From DASQFQ01 sp963811595 (GTDB lineage: Bacteria; Actinomycetota; Thermoleophilia; Solirubrobacterales; Solirubrobacteraceae), in NCBI GenBank assembly GCA_963811595.1, contig CAWERW010000005.1:62001-126000 (forward strand): a DNA stretch of 64,000 nucleotides. The letters are read 5' to 3'. This document shows, in pieces, positions 32,878 to 44,152 of this stretch (position 1 is the first letter of the stretch; each line of letters begins with the position of its first letter). Under the pieces are notes generated by a model, which worked only from the letters and a program-made list of their open reading frames with translations, searched no databases and was not told the origin of the DNA. The position numbers and the translations under genes are program-made.

Positions 32878-34373
32878 CCTGGGTCCTGGCCGCCGCCGCG
32901 CTCGCCGCCGGGGTCACCGGCGCGTGGTCGCCGTGCGGCTTCTCGATGGTGGAGACGCTCGCGCCGGCGGGCTACGCCGGGCGCCTGCGGACGACGCTGG
33001 TCGCGTGCGTGACGTTCACCGCCGGCGCGCTCGCCGGCGGCGTGATCACGTTCGGCGGCCTCGCGCTGCTGGGCGAGTGGCTCGGCGCGGGCGGGGCGGG
33101 CGCCGCGGCCGTCGCCGCCGTGATCGCGGTGGCCGCCGCGATCGGCGAGGCGCGCGGGGCGCGGATCGTGCCGCAGGTGCGCCGCCAGGTGCCGGAGTCG
33201 TGGCGGCGCGTGCTGCCGGTGCCGCTGGCCGCCGGCCTCTATGGCGTCCTGCTCGGGCTCGGCTTCACCACGTTCATCCTCACGTTCGCGGTGTGGGCGC
33301 TGGCGGCGGTCAGCGTCGCGCTCGGCGACCCGGCGCTCGGCGCCGCGCTCGGCCTCGCCTTCGGCATCGGCCGCGCGCTGCCGGTGATCGCGCTCGCGCC
33401 CGTCGCGGAGAGCGACCGCGGCAACGCCGCCCACGCGGCGATGGCCGAGCGCCCGGGGATCCTGCGCGGGCTGCGGGCCGCCGACGCCGTCGCGCTCGCG
33501 GCGTGCGCGGTGGCGATGACCGCGGTCGCGCCCGCGAGCGCGGCCACGATTATCGCCGGCGGCGCCTCGGGACCGGCGGCCGACGGCGACCGCATCGCCT
33601 TCCAGCGCCCCGGCGGCACCGGCTACCTGAAGCGGCCGGACGCGACCCTCGGCCTGCCCGGGCGCGACCCGGCGCTGGGCGCCGGCCTCGTCGGCTGGCG
33701 CGACGGCGCGAGCACGATCGTGCTCGCGGACCCGGCCACGCTGGCGCCGGTGGCGAGCTACCCGGCGCCGAACGCGGGCGTCTTCGCGTTCAGCGACCAG
33801 TGGGTGGTGTGGAACATCGGCGGCACGCAGCTCGTCGCGCAGCCGCGCAACGCCTCGGCGCCGCCGCGCGTCGTCGTGCAGGCGGGCGGCTCCGAGCAGC
33901 TCGGCCGCCCCGCGCTCGCCGGGCAGCTGCTCGTCTACCACCGCGCCGGCCGCTCCGGCGCGCAGATCCGTCTGCTCGACCTCGGCACGGGCGCGGTCCG
34001 CGTGCTGCGCACCGAGCGTCGCGCGCTCCTCACGAACCCCTCCTACGACGGCCGGCGGCTGCTCTACGTGCGCTCGACGTCCACGCGCCAGGAGCTGCGG
34101 CTCGGCCCGCTCGCCCTCCGCCGCACCACGAGCGACCGCGTCCTCTACCGCACCACGCCGACCGCGCGCCGCGACGCCGGTCACGAGAGCGGCAAGCACC
34201 GCCACCGCGCCGGCTACCGGGGCGGCAAGCCGCCGCGGCAAGCCCCGCGCCCGAAGCCGGGCGTGACCGACACGCTCTGGAGCACCGCGCTCGGTCCGGC
34301 GACGGCCTACGTCACGCGGATCCGGCGGCGGGGCGGCGTGACCTCGGCGACGCTGCTCAGCGTTCCGCGGTAG
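32871..34373 (+). CDS. MauF/CcdA-like membrane domain fused to an extracytoplasmic beta-propeller-like domain
   Basis: A 500-residue protein with a GTG start inside the previous gene. Residues 1-222 form about six helices and open with GVTGAWSPCGFSMVETLAPAG, which resembles MauF and CcdA/DsbD electron-transfer proteins (Cys22, Cys46). The last helix ends APASAAT, like a signal peptide with cleavage site. It is followed by about 275 residues of short beta repeats (DRIAFQRPG, LLDLGTGAVRVLRTER, GRRLLYVRST) typical of TolB/WD40-like propellers. In methylamine dehydrogenase the large subunit is a propeller docked on the small one. Here a membrane-tethered propeller could play that part. The C-terminus is basic and His/Pro/Gly-rich. 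Propeller assignment is moderate. Confidence 0.75.
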   Translation: MLTWVLAAAALAAGVTGAWSPCGFSMVETLAPAGYAGRLRTTLVACVTFTAGALAGGVITFGGLALLGEWLGAGGAGAAAVAAVIAVAAAIGEARGARIVPQVRRQVPESWRRVLPVPLAAGLYGVLLGLGFTTFILTFAVWALAAVSVALGDPALGAALGLAFGIGRALPVIALAPVAESDRGNAAHAAMAERPGILRGLRAADAVALAACAVAMTAVAPASAATIIAGGASGPAADGDRIAFQRPGGTGYLKRPDATLGLPGRDPALGAGLVGWRDGASTIVLADPATLAPVASYPAPNAGVFAFSDQWVVWNIGGTQLVAQPRNASAPPRVVVQAGGSEQLGRPALAGQLLVYHRAGRSGAQIRLLDLGTGAVRVLRTERRALLTNPSYDGRRLLYVRSTSTRQELRLGPLALRRTTSDRVLYRTTPTARRDAGHESGKHRHRAGYRGGKPPRQAPRPKPGVTDTLWSTALGPATAYVTRIRRRGGVTSATLLSVPR

Positions 34374-34391
34374 CTCGGGCGCACGCCCGCC

Positions 34392-35078
34392 CTAAGCCCA
34401 GTCCTCGAGCACCGCCACCACGGCCGACGCCGAGTCCGCCACCGCATCAGCGTCCGCGAGCTCCGACACCGCAAACGGCCCCGTCGCGACCGCCACGACC
34501 CGCAGCCCGTCCGCCCGCGCGCACGCGATGTCGCGCGGGGTGTCGCCGATGACCACGGTCCGCTCGCGCGGCCAGTCGCCGGCGCGCGCGCGTGCGATCG
34601 GCGGCAGCAGCGCGCGGTCCTCGGCGTCGGAGCCGAACGCGCCCTGCCCTTCCGGGAACCAGTCGCCGATGCCCGCGCGCGCGAGCTTCAGCCGCGCGAT
34701 CCGCTCGTAGTTGCCGGTCACGAGCGAGAACCGGAAGGCGTCGGGGCGGCGAGCGAGGCGGGCGAGGGCGTCGGGGACGCCGGGGGCGACGCGCGCGGAG
34801 AGGTCGACCGGGCACAGCTCGTCGTAGTGCGCGCAGCACGCTGCGATGACGTCGTCTGCCCGCGAATCGATCGCCTCCGAAGCGTGCCCGGCGGCGATCA
34901 GGAGATCACGGGCGATCGCCGCGTCGGTCCGGCCCGCGGCCTCCACGTGCAGGCCGTCGAGCTCCAGCGACCCGTGGACCTGCGCGAGCGCCGCCCGCAT
35001 CGCCTGCGCGTGCTCGAGCGAGGCGCGCTGGAGCAGCGTCCCGTCGATGTCCCAGAGCAGCAGGAGCGGCGGCGTCAC
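34392..35078 (-). CDS. HAD-superfamily hydrolase, phosphoglycolate-phosphatase-like
   Basis: A 228-residue HAD phosphatase. Motif I is LLWDIDGTLLQ (nucleophile Asp, acid/base Asp), motif II FSLVTGNYER with Thr, motif III the Arg/Lys region ARLKLARAG and motif IV VVIGDTPRDIACARADG. The helical cap between residues 20 and 90 is of the C1 type found in phosphoglycolate phosphatases and pyrophosphatases. The substrate is uncertain. The ATG overlaps the stop of the M42 peptidase gene, placing it third in an operon after aconitase and peptidase. Confidence 0.9.
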   Translation of the reverse strand: MTPPLLLLWDIDGTLLQRASLEHAQAMRAALAQVHGSLELDGLHVEAAGRTDAAIARDLLIAAGHASEAIDSRADDVIAACCAHYDELCPVDLSARVAPGVPDALARLARRPDAFRFSLVTGNYERIARLKLARAGIGDWFPEGQGAFGSDAEDRALLPPIARARAGDWPRERTVVIGDTPRDIACARADGLRVVAVATGPFAVSELADADAVADSASAVVAVLEDWA

Positions 35079-36129
35079 CGCAGGAACGACACGCCGGCCT
35101 CGAGCCGCCGCGCGAACGTCGCGAGCAGCCGCGCCGTGGTGGCGACGTCCTCGAGCTGGACCATCTCGACCGGCGAGTGCATGTAGCGCAGCGGGACCGA
35201 GACGACCGCGCTCGGCACGCCGCCGCGCGCGCTGTGGATCGCGTCGGCGTCGGTGCCCGTCGCACGCGAGGAGGCGGTGACCGTGAACGGGATGTCCTCG
35301 GCCTCGGCCGCCTCGTAGAGCAGCTCGAACAGGGCCGGGTCGAGCGTCGAGCCGCGCTGCAGCACGGGACCGGTGCCGAAGCGGTTGCGCCCCAGCTCCT
35401 TCTCCGACAGGCCGGGCTGGTCGGTCGAGAACGTCACGTCGATCGCGACCGCGAGGTCAGGCTCCAGCGAGAACGCCGTCGTCCGCGCGCCCGCGAACGT
35501 GATCTCCTCCTGCGTCACCGCCACCGCGCAGACGTCGGCCGCCGCGTCGCCGGCCTCCGCGACCAGCCGCGCCGCCTCGTAGGCGACGTAGCACCCGAGG
35601 CGGTTGTCGAGCGAGCGCGAGACCAGCCGCCCGTTCGGGTACTCGAGCGGCTCGCCGGCGATCACCGCGACGTCGCCCACGCGCACCATCGAGCGCGCGT
35701 CGTCGCCGTCCTTCGCGCCGATGTCGATGTGCAGGTGCTTGAGCTCCGGCGCCTTCTTGCGCTCCTCGCCGTCGAGCAGGTGGATGGGCTTCTTGCCCAC
35801 CACGCCCGCGACCGGGCCCTCCCGCGTCGCGACCTCCAGCCGCTGCCCGACGAGCACGACCGGGTCCCAGCCGCCAACGGCGGTGAACCACAGGAAGCCG
35901 TCGTCGTCGATGTGGTGGACGATCAGCCCGATCTCGTCGATGTGGCCGACGAGCGCGAGCACCGGGCCGGCGCCCGAGCCGCGCACCCGCGCGACCGTCG
36001 AGCCGACCGTGTCGGTCGTGACGTCGTCGGCGAACGCTTCGCACGCCTCGCGGAACACCGCCGCCGGCGCCTGCTCATAGCCGGACGGGCCCGCCGCGGT
36101 GAGCAGGCTCCGCAACACCTCCGGGACGC

Positions 36130-36133
<4 letters not shown>
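35075..36133 (-). CDS. M42 family metallopeptidase (glutamyl aminopeptidase/deblocking aminopeptidase)
   Basis: A 352-residue dinuclear zinc aminopeptidase. Ligand and catalytic segments are visible: VGHIDEIGL (His, Asp), SRSLDNRLG (bridging Asp), TQEEITFAGA (catalytic Glu and ligand Glu), VAIDVT (Asp) and RYMHSPVE (His). The PDZ-like lid lies between residues 70 and 160. Homologues form tetrahedral dodecamers that trim short peptides in the cytosol. GTG start overlaps the aconitase stop (GTGA). Co-transcription with aconitase looks like genomic packing rather than a shared pathway. Confidence 0.93.
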
Positions 36134-38970
<2,837 letters not shown>

Positions 38971-38993
38971 GCCTGCAGTGTCGCAGGGATGCC

Positions 38994-39473
38994 TCAGCGG
39001 GGCAGCGTGAGGCTGCCGCCGTCGAAGCGCGCCTCGACCGGCTCCGAGCCGCCCTCCGGCACGCGCCACGAGAGCGTCAGCGGCACGGACTGGCCCGGCT
39101 TGATCGTGGCGATGCGGCCGAGCCGGCGGCGTTCGAACTCCGACCCCTCGATCTTCATCGACGGCGGGTAGAGCCCGTGGTTGAACCCCTGCCGGAAGAG
39201 CGCGGTCGCCTTCAGCCGGCGACCCTCCGCGTCGAGGATGCGTATGCGCTTGGACTCGAGGTCGACGGCCCGCAGCGACGCGTTGCGGACCTGGCCGGTG
39301 AGGATGCGGTCGCGCGGCAGCTCGGGCACCTTGATCAGCAGCGGCTCGTCCTTCCACTGCAGGCGCGCGGTGTCGGTCGCGGCCTGCGTCGCCCCGCCGT
39401 CGCGGTCGCCGAGCAGCAGCAGCCCTCCCACCCCGGCGAGGAGCAGGACGGTGGCCGCCAGCGCCCACTTCAT
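38994..39473 (-). CDS. Membrane-anchored extracytoplasmic protein, unknown
   Basis: A 159-residue protein with an N-terminal membrane helix (MKWALAATVLLLAGVGGLLLLGD) and a single extracytoplasmic domain of about 130 residues. Alternating strands such as ILTGQVRNASLRAVDLESKRIRILDAEGRRL and IKPGQSVPLTLSWRVPEG resemble immunoglobulin-like DUF4352/DUF3426-type domains, but I cannot name the family with confidence. The ATG overlaps the stop of the beta-helix gene, so the two secreted proteins are made together. No Cys or catalytic motif is visible. Confidence 0.72.
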   Translation of the reverse strand: MKWALAATVLLLAGVGGLLLLGDRDGGATQAATDTARLQWKDEPLLIKVPELPRDRILTGQVRNASLRAVDLESKRIRILDAEGRRLKATALFRQGFNHGLYPPSMKIEGSEFERRRLGRIATIKPGQSVPLTLSWRVPEGGSEPVEARFDGGSLTLPR

Positions 39474-41059
39474 TGCGGCGGGCGGGCGGGGGTCGTGAAC
39501 CAGGTGCAGCCGGGCGGGTCCGGCTGCTCGTCCGGATCCCACGTGGCGCAGGGCGCCTCGGCCGCGGTCTTGGCGGTGTTCGACGTCTGGAACACGGAGC
39601 CCATCGGGCACTGCGGGAGCTGCGCGGGATCGCTCGTGACGGCGCCGCCGGGCGCGACGTTGCCGAGCCAGCAGTTGTCGATGCCCTGCTCGTCCCAGAA
39701 GAAGTCGATCCCGTTCGGCATCCGCTTGTTGTTCGCGCCCAGCCCCATCTGGTTGCCGATGAAGCGGTTGCCGTTGGAGGTGTCGTACTGCTTGGCCGGG
39801 TCGTTCTCGCCGCGCACCGCGGCCGGGACCCAGAACAGCCGCACGCCCGAGCGCCAGTTGTCGTAGATCGCGTTGTCCTGGATGATGTTCGCGTTGACCC
39901 CGTAGAGGATGAAGCCGGAGCCGACCGGCACCTGGAACTGCGGGCAGACGATCTCCTTCTTGCGCTTCTCGAACGGCGTGTTCTTGCAGTACGCGTCGCG
40001 GTCGTTCGTGAAGTAGTTCTCGTTGTTCGAGTAGACCTCGTTGGCGTTCCACTTCGAGCAGTCCTGCGGCATGCCCGGGTGCCCGGAGGCGAACGAGTCG
40101 TCGGAGATGCCGGCGTTGTTGTGGTGGAACTTCGAGTTGCGCGTGTGCGTGCCGTTGCCCGCCGTGCCGGAGTAGCCGAGCACGTTGTGGTGCGAGTTGA
40201 CGTTGCGGATCTCGATGCCGTAGCGCTGGCAGTGGCCCTCGGGGCCGGAGCCCGGGTAGATGCCGGAGTCGCCGTTGCCGAACGCCTCGATGTGCTCGTA
40301 GACGCCGTTGTCGGAGGCGAACGTGAGCACGCCGTAGTTCTGCCCGTAGGGCGTGACGAGCTGGCGCAGGCGGAAGCCGTTCGTCTCGACGAGGTCGACG
40401 TTGTTGAACGCGCCCTGCTCGACCCACACGTTGCGGAGGTAGAAGCCGTCGGCGCGGTCGCCGCGGATGACGTCCTTCTTGAGGCGGTCGCCCTCGATGA
40501 ACACGTCCTTGGGCTTGCGGCCCATGCCCTCGATCAGCAGGTTGCACTTCTGGTCGCACTCGCGGTCGGGGTCGGCGAGCGAGTCGCCGATGATCGCGAT
40601 CAGGTTGCGCGCGTTCGGGCACTTGACCTGGTGCTCGTAGGTCGGCACCGGGGCGTCGCCGTCGTCCGGCACCTCGAACATCGAGCGGCACTCGGCCTGG
40701 TCGACGGGGATCCTGCGGCTCGGCTCCTCGCGGTAGACGCCGGGCAGGATCTGGATCCGGTCGTTGGTCTTCGCCCGGTTGACCGCGGACTGGATGTGGC
40801 GGAAGCGGCACTTCTTGTACTGGCGCAGGCGGGTGCGGCGCTTGCGCGCCTGCTTCTTGCCCTTGTAGATCCTGCGGATCAGCTTGCGCGAGTTGGACTT
40901 GCAGACGATCAGCGGCTTCGCGTTGTGCCCGCTGTACTTCGGCACCGAGCCCTTCGTGTGATCCGGGAATTCGGTGCTTCGCTCGGGATGGGCGACGGCG
41001 ACGCTCGCGAGGGCCCCGAAGGCCACGACCATCACCAGCAGCGTCCATACCCTCCTCAT
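39470..41059 (-). CDS. Secreted right-handed beta-helix protein
   Basis: A 529-residue secreted protein. A signal peptide (MRRVWTLLVMVVAFGALASVAVA) is followed by a short very basic stretch (residues about 58-82, mostly Lys/Arg). PbH1-type parallel beta-helix coils make up the rest: QSAVNRAKTNDRIQILPGVY, GFYLRNVWVEQGAFNNVDLV, YGIEIRNVNSHHNVLGYSG and GNRFIGNQMGL. Many Cys pairs are present. Such folds belong to polysaccharide lyases or epimerases and to NosD-like proteins, but no specific catalytic set is recognised. An alternative ATG at 41080 adds seven residues; 41059 gives the more typical signal peptide. It is divergent from a copper-protein gene 45 bp away. Confidence 0.83.
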   Translation of the reverse strand: MRRVWTLLVMVVAFGALASVAVAHPERSTEFPDHTKGSVPKYSGHNAKPLIVCKSNSRKLIRRIYKGKKQARKRRTRLRQYKKCRFRHIQSAVNRAKTNDRIQILPGVYREEPSRRIPVDQAECRSMFEVPDDGDAPVPTYEHQVKCPNARNLIAIIGDSLADPDRECDQKCNLLIEGMGRKPKDVFIEGDRLKKDVIRGDRADGFYLRNVWVEQGAFNNVDLVETNGFRLRQLVTPYGQNYGVLTFASDNGVYEHIEAFGNGDSGIYPGSGPEGHCQRYGIEIRNVNSHHNVLGYSGTAGNGTHTRNSKFHHNNAGISDDSFASGHPGMPQDCSKWNANEVYSNNENYFTNDRDAYCKNTPFEKRKKEIVCPQFQVPVGSGFILYGVNANIIQDNAIYDNWRSGVRLFWVPAAVRGENDPAKQYDTSNGNRFIGNQMGLGANNKRMPNGIDFFWDEQGIDNCWLGNVAPGGAVTSDPAQLPQCPMGSVFQTSNTAKTAAEAPCATWDPDEQPDPPGCTWFTTPARPPQ

Positions 41060-41091
41060 CCGAACGGCAACGTACACCATCTCGCAATCAC

Positions 41092-41097
41092 TACAGT
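41092..41097 (+). promoter_or_regulatory. -10 element TACAGT for the copper-protein gene
   Basis: TACAGT ends 7 nt before the GTG at 41105, predicting transcription from the GTG itself. Confidence 0.4.
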
Positions 41098-41104
41098 CCG
41101 CTAG

Positions 41105-42535
41105 GTGCTCCCCCGGCTCGTCGGCCTGATCCTGCTCGCGCTGCTGCTCCTGCCCGCCGGTGCGAGCGCCGCGCCGCGCGTGCAGCACCTGAAGTTCAAG
41201 TACGGCCCGGTGACGATCAAGCCGGGGCAGAACACGATCTCGCTCGACGGCGACCGCATTCCCAAGCCGAAGCAGTCGGGCTGGATCGTCGGCTTCCGCC
41301 CCAACCTCGAGCGGGTCAACGGCAAGATCCCCGGCGTCGACGTGCTGCACCTGCACCACGCGGTCTGGATCATCAACAACCAGCTGACGTTCGCGGCCGG
41401 CGAGGAGAAGACCAACGTCAAGCTGCCGCGCCCCTACGGCTGGCGCCACCGGCCGGACGACCAGTGGGTGCTCAACCACATGGTGCACAACCTGCTGCCG
41501 AACCGCGACCGCGTCTACCTCACCTACACGCTCGACTTCATCCCCGACTCGTCCCCCGCCGCGAAGGGCATCCGGCCGGTCGAGACGCGCTGGCTCGACG
41601 TCGAGGGCGGCAAGGCGTACCCGGTGTTCGACGTCCACCGCGGGAGCGGGCGCGCCGGGCGCTTCACCTACCCCGACCACGTGCCGGGCGCCTACGGCGC
41701 CGGGGCCCCGCGCAACCAGCTGACGATGGACCGCGACGGCGTGCTCGTGCAGACGGCGGGGCACCTCCATCCGGGCGGGCTGTGGACGGATCTCAAGCTC
41801 ACGCGCGACGGGCGCACGGTCAACCTGTTCCGCTCGCGGGCGAAGTACTGGGAGCCGGCGGGCGCGGTGTCGTGGGACGTGGCGATGACCGCGACGCGCC
41901 GCAACTGGCGCGTCAAGGTCAGGCGCGGCGACGTGCTGAGCGTGTCGGCCACCTACGACTCCAAGCGCGCCTCCTGGTACGAGTCGATGGGGATCATGCC
42001 GGTGGCGTTCGCCCCCGGCGGTCGCGGCGGCCTCGACCCGTTCTCGGGCAAGCTCGAGCGGCGCGGGCGCCTCACGCACGGCCACCTGCCGGAGAACGAC
42101 AACCACGGCGGCGAGCGCGGCGGGCTGCCCGACGCGCGGCGGCTGGCCGGCGTGACCGCCCCCGCCGACCCGCTGGCGATCACCGACTTCCTCTACGGCC
42201 AGGGCGACCTGCTGCGCGGCGGCGCGATGTCGCGCCCGCCGGAGGTGGCGCCGGGGCAGTCGCTGACGTTCGTCAACCGCGACGCGGCGCGCACGATCTA
42301 CCACACGGTCACCGCCTGTAAGGCGCCGTGCAACCGCACGACGGGGATCGCCTACCCGCTCGCCGACGGGCCCGTCCAGTTCGACTCCGGCGAGCTCGGC
42401 TTCGGCCCCCCGGGCTTCACTGCCGCCGCCAACCGCGACAGCTGGTCGACGCCGTCGACGCTCGGCGCCGGCACCTACACCTACTTCTGCCGCGTGCACC
42501 CGTTCATGCGCGGCGCGTTCCGGGTGAAGGGGTGA
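41105..42535 (+). CDS. Secreted PHM-like copper protein with C-terminal cupredoxin domain
   Basis: A 476-residue secreted protein (signal peptide LVGLILLALLLLPAGASA). Residues 30-310 hold the ligand pattern of type II copper monooxygenases of the PHM/DBM family: His-His in VDVLHLHHAVWI (84-85), His in LNHMVHNLL (125/128), His-x-His in TAGHLHPGG (220, 222) and Met in YESMGIMPVAF (295/298). Residues 355-476 form a plastocyanin-like domain with His400, Cys462, His465 and Met468 (YFCRVHPFM). Joining a mononuclear type 1 copper site to a PHM-like dicopper pair suggests internal electron delivery, but this is inference. A paralogue is at 47452-48792. Start GTG. Confidence 0.8.
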   Translation: MLPRLVGLILLALLLLPAGASAAPRVQHLKFKYGPVTIKPGQNTISLDGDRIPKPKQSGWIVGFRPNLERVNGKIPGVDVLHLHHAVWIINNQLTFAAGEEKTNVKLPRPYGWRHRPDDQWVLNHMVHNLLPNRDRVYLTYTLDFIPDSSPAAKGIRPVETRWLDVEGGKAYPVFDVHRGSGRAGRFTYPDHVPGAYGAGAPRNQLTMDRDGVLVQTAGHLHPGGLWTDLKLTRDGRTVNLFRSRAKYWEPAGAVSWDVAMTATRRNWRVKVRRGDVLSVSATYDSKRASWYESMGIMPVAFAPGGRGGLDPFSGKLERRGRLTHGHLPENDNHGGERGGLPDARRLAGVTAPADPLAITDFLYGQGDLLRGGAMSRPPEVAPGQSLTFVNRDAARTIYHTVTACKAPCNRTTGIAYPLADGPVQFDSGELGFGPPGFTAAANRDSWSTPSTLGAGTYTYFCRVHPFMRGAFRVKG

Positions 42536-42559
42536 CCGCGCGCGGGTAGGTCGAATCTC

Positions 42560-43603
42560 ATGGCCGTCTCCCCCCGCCGCCTCCGTGAGCTCGCAGAGCT
42601 GCGCCCCGCCCAGGGCCGGGTCCTGAGCGTCTACGTCGACTTCGACCCCGCCGAGTTCGCCACACCTCCCGCCCGCGCCAGCCTCGTCACGTCGGTCGTC
42701 ACCGACGCCCGCCACCGGGTCGAGGAGCTCGACGACCTCGACCATGACGAGCTGAAGGCGCTGCGCGCCGACGTCGAGAGCGTGCGCGACGCCCTCTCCC
42801 AGCCCGGGCTGCTGGACGACGGCACGCGCGCCGTCGCGGTCTTCGCGTGCGGCCCGGCCGGGCTGCTCGAGACCGTGCGCGTCCCGCACGCGCTGCCCAC
42901 GCGCGTCGCGATCGACGCCGCGCCGTTCGTCGACCCGCTCATGCTCAGCGGCGACGCCGAGCGCTGGCTCGTGCTGCTCGCCAACCGCCGCAGCGCGCGC
43001 CTGTTCCTCGGCACGCCCGACGCGCTCGAGGAGACCGACCGCGTCGACGACAACGTCCACTCCCAGCACGACCAGGGCGGCTGGTCGCAGCCGCGCTACC
43101 AGCGCGCGGTCGAGGAGGACGTGCGCGATCACCTCGAGCACGTCGCGCGCGTGGCGTTCGACCTGCACAAGACGCGCGGCTTCGACCGGCTCGTGATCGG
43201 CGCGCCCCAGGAGACGGTCGGCGACCTCGAGCGGCACCTGCACCCGTACCTGCGCGAGCGGCTCGCGGGCACCGTGCGGCTCGACGTCGAGCACGCGAGC
43301 ACCGAGGAGGTGCGCCGCGCGGCGGTCGCGAGGCGCGACGAGCTCGCGGAGCAGCGCGAGGCGGAGGCGCTCGAGCGCGTGCGTGAGGGCATCGGCTCCG
43401 GCGGACGCGCCGCGGCGGGCCGCGACGAGGTCATGAGCGTGCTCGAGCAGGCGCGCGTGGAGACGCTGCTGATCGCCGGCGGCGTCGAGGCCGACGAGGC
43501 GGTCGAGAAGGCGATCGAGTCGAGCGCCGAGGTGCTCGTGCTGCGCCACCACGCCGACGACCTCGGGCCGCTCGGCGGCATCGCGGCGCTGCTCCGGTAC
43601 TGA
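42560..43603 (+). CDS. Vms1/eRF1-like (baeRF/Rv2629-type) protein
   Basis: A 347-residue protein with the three-part layout of bacterial eRF1/Vms1 relatives. The N-terminal domain has LSVYVDFDP. The middle domain carries LLANRRSARLFLGTPDALEE and the loop QGGWSQPRYQRAVEEDV. The C-terminal RNase-H-like domain ends with VLEQARVETLLIAGG and VLVLRHHADDLGPLGGIAALLRY. The GGWSQxR loop occupies the place of the catalytic GGQ of release factors and of the GGxSxxR loop of Vms1, which hydrolyses peptidyl-tRNA on stalled ribosomes. Mycobacterial Rv2629 is the closest named protein I recall. A role in ribosome rescue or dormancy is plausible. Confidence 0.85.
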   Translation: MAVSPRRLRELAELRPAQGRVLSVYVDFDPAEFATPPARASLVTSVVTDARHRVEELDDLDHDELKALRADVESVRDALSQPGLLDDGTRAVAVFACGPAGLLETVRVPHALPTRVAIDAAPFVDPLMLSGDAERWLVLLANRRSARLFLGTPDALEETDRVDDNVHSQHDQGGWSQPRYQRAVEEDVRDHLEHVARVAFDLHKTRGFDRLVIGAPQETVGDLERHLHPYLRERLAGTVRLDVEHASTEEVRRAAVARRDELAEQREAEALERVREGIGSGGRAAAGRDEVMSVLEQARVETLLIAGGVEADEAVEKAIESSAEVLVLRHHADDLGPLGGIAALLRY

Positions 43604-43609
43604 GGCTCC

Positions 43610-44152
43610 GTGGCCGAAGCGCTGATCATCGTCGACTACCAGAACGACTTCGCCCGGCCGGACGGCGCGCTGTCGGTCCCGGACGGCGAGACGATCGCGC
43701 CGCGCCTCAACGCGCTCGCTGCGTCGGGCGACTACGAGCTCGTCGTCGCCACCCGCGACTGGCACCCGCCCGACCACGGCTCGTTCACCGAGCAGGGCGG
43801 GATCTGGCCCGTGCACTGCGTGCAGGGCACCCCGGGCGCCGAGCTGCACCCGGCCCTCGACACCGGCCCGCTCGACGCGATCGTCGACAAGGGCCAGGCG
43901 CGCGACACCGAGGGCTATTCCGCGTTCGACGCCACCTCGCTGGCCGAGACGCTGCGGGCGCGCGGGGTCGACGCGGTGACGGTCGCCGGCCTGGCCACGG
44001 ACTACTGCGTGAAGAACACGGTGCTCGATGCCCTGCGCGAGGGCTTCACCGTGCGCGTCGACCGCGCGGGCGTGCGCGGCGTCGACGTCCAGCCCGGCGA
44101 TGCCGAGCGCGCCCTCGACGAGCTGGCGGCCGCGGGTGCGTCCGTGGCGTAG
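43610..44152 (+). CDS. pncA: Nicotinamidase
   Basis: A 180-residue isochorismatase-fold amidase that converts nicotinamide to nicotinate in NAD salvage. The catalytic triad is visible: Asp in LIIVDYQNDF, Lys in IVDKGQARDTEGYSAF and Cys in GLATDYCVKNT. Metal ligands come from DYQNDF and ATRDWHPPDHGSF. Length equals mycobacterial PncA (186). GTG start 6 bp after the Vms1-like gene. The 3' end overlaps the pcm start by 17 bp. The next enzyme of the pathway (pncB) is encoded 0.6 kb away on the other strand. Confidence 0.95.
   Translation: MAEALIIVDYQNDFARPDGALSVPDGETIAPRLNALAASGDYELVVATRDWHPPDHGSFTEQGGIWPVHCVQGTPGAELHPALDTGPLDAIVDKGQARDTEGYSAFDATSLAETLRARGVDAVTVAGLATDYCVKNTVLDALREGFTVRVDRAGVRGVDVQPGDAERALDELAAAGASVA

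Noticed and set aside
30560..34373. A complete methylamine dehydrogenase operon
   Set aside because: No heavy chain, amicyanin or MauG gene is present and the light-chain relative lacks the second cofactor Trp.
34376..34389. Small palindrome between the MauF-propeller gene and the convergent HAD gene, considered as a terminator
   Set aside because: The usable stem is only about five base pairs; too weak to call.
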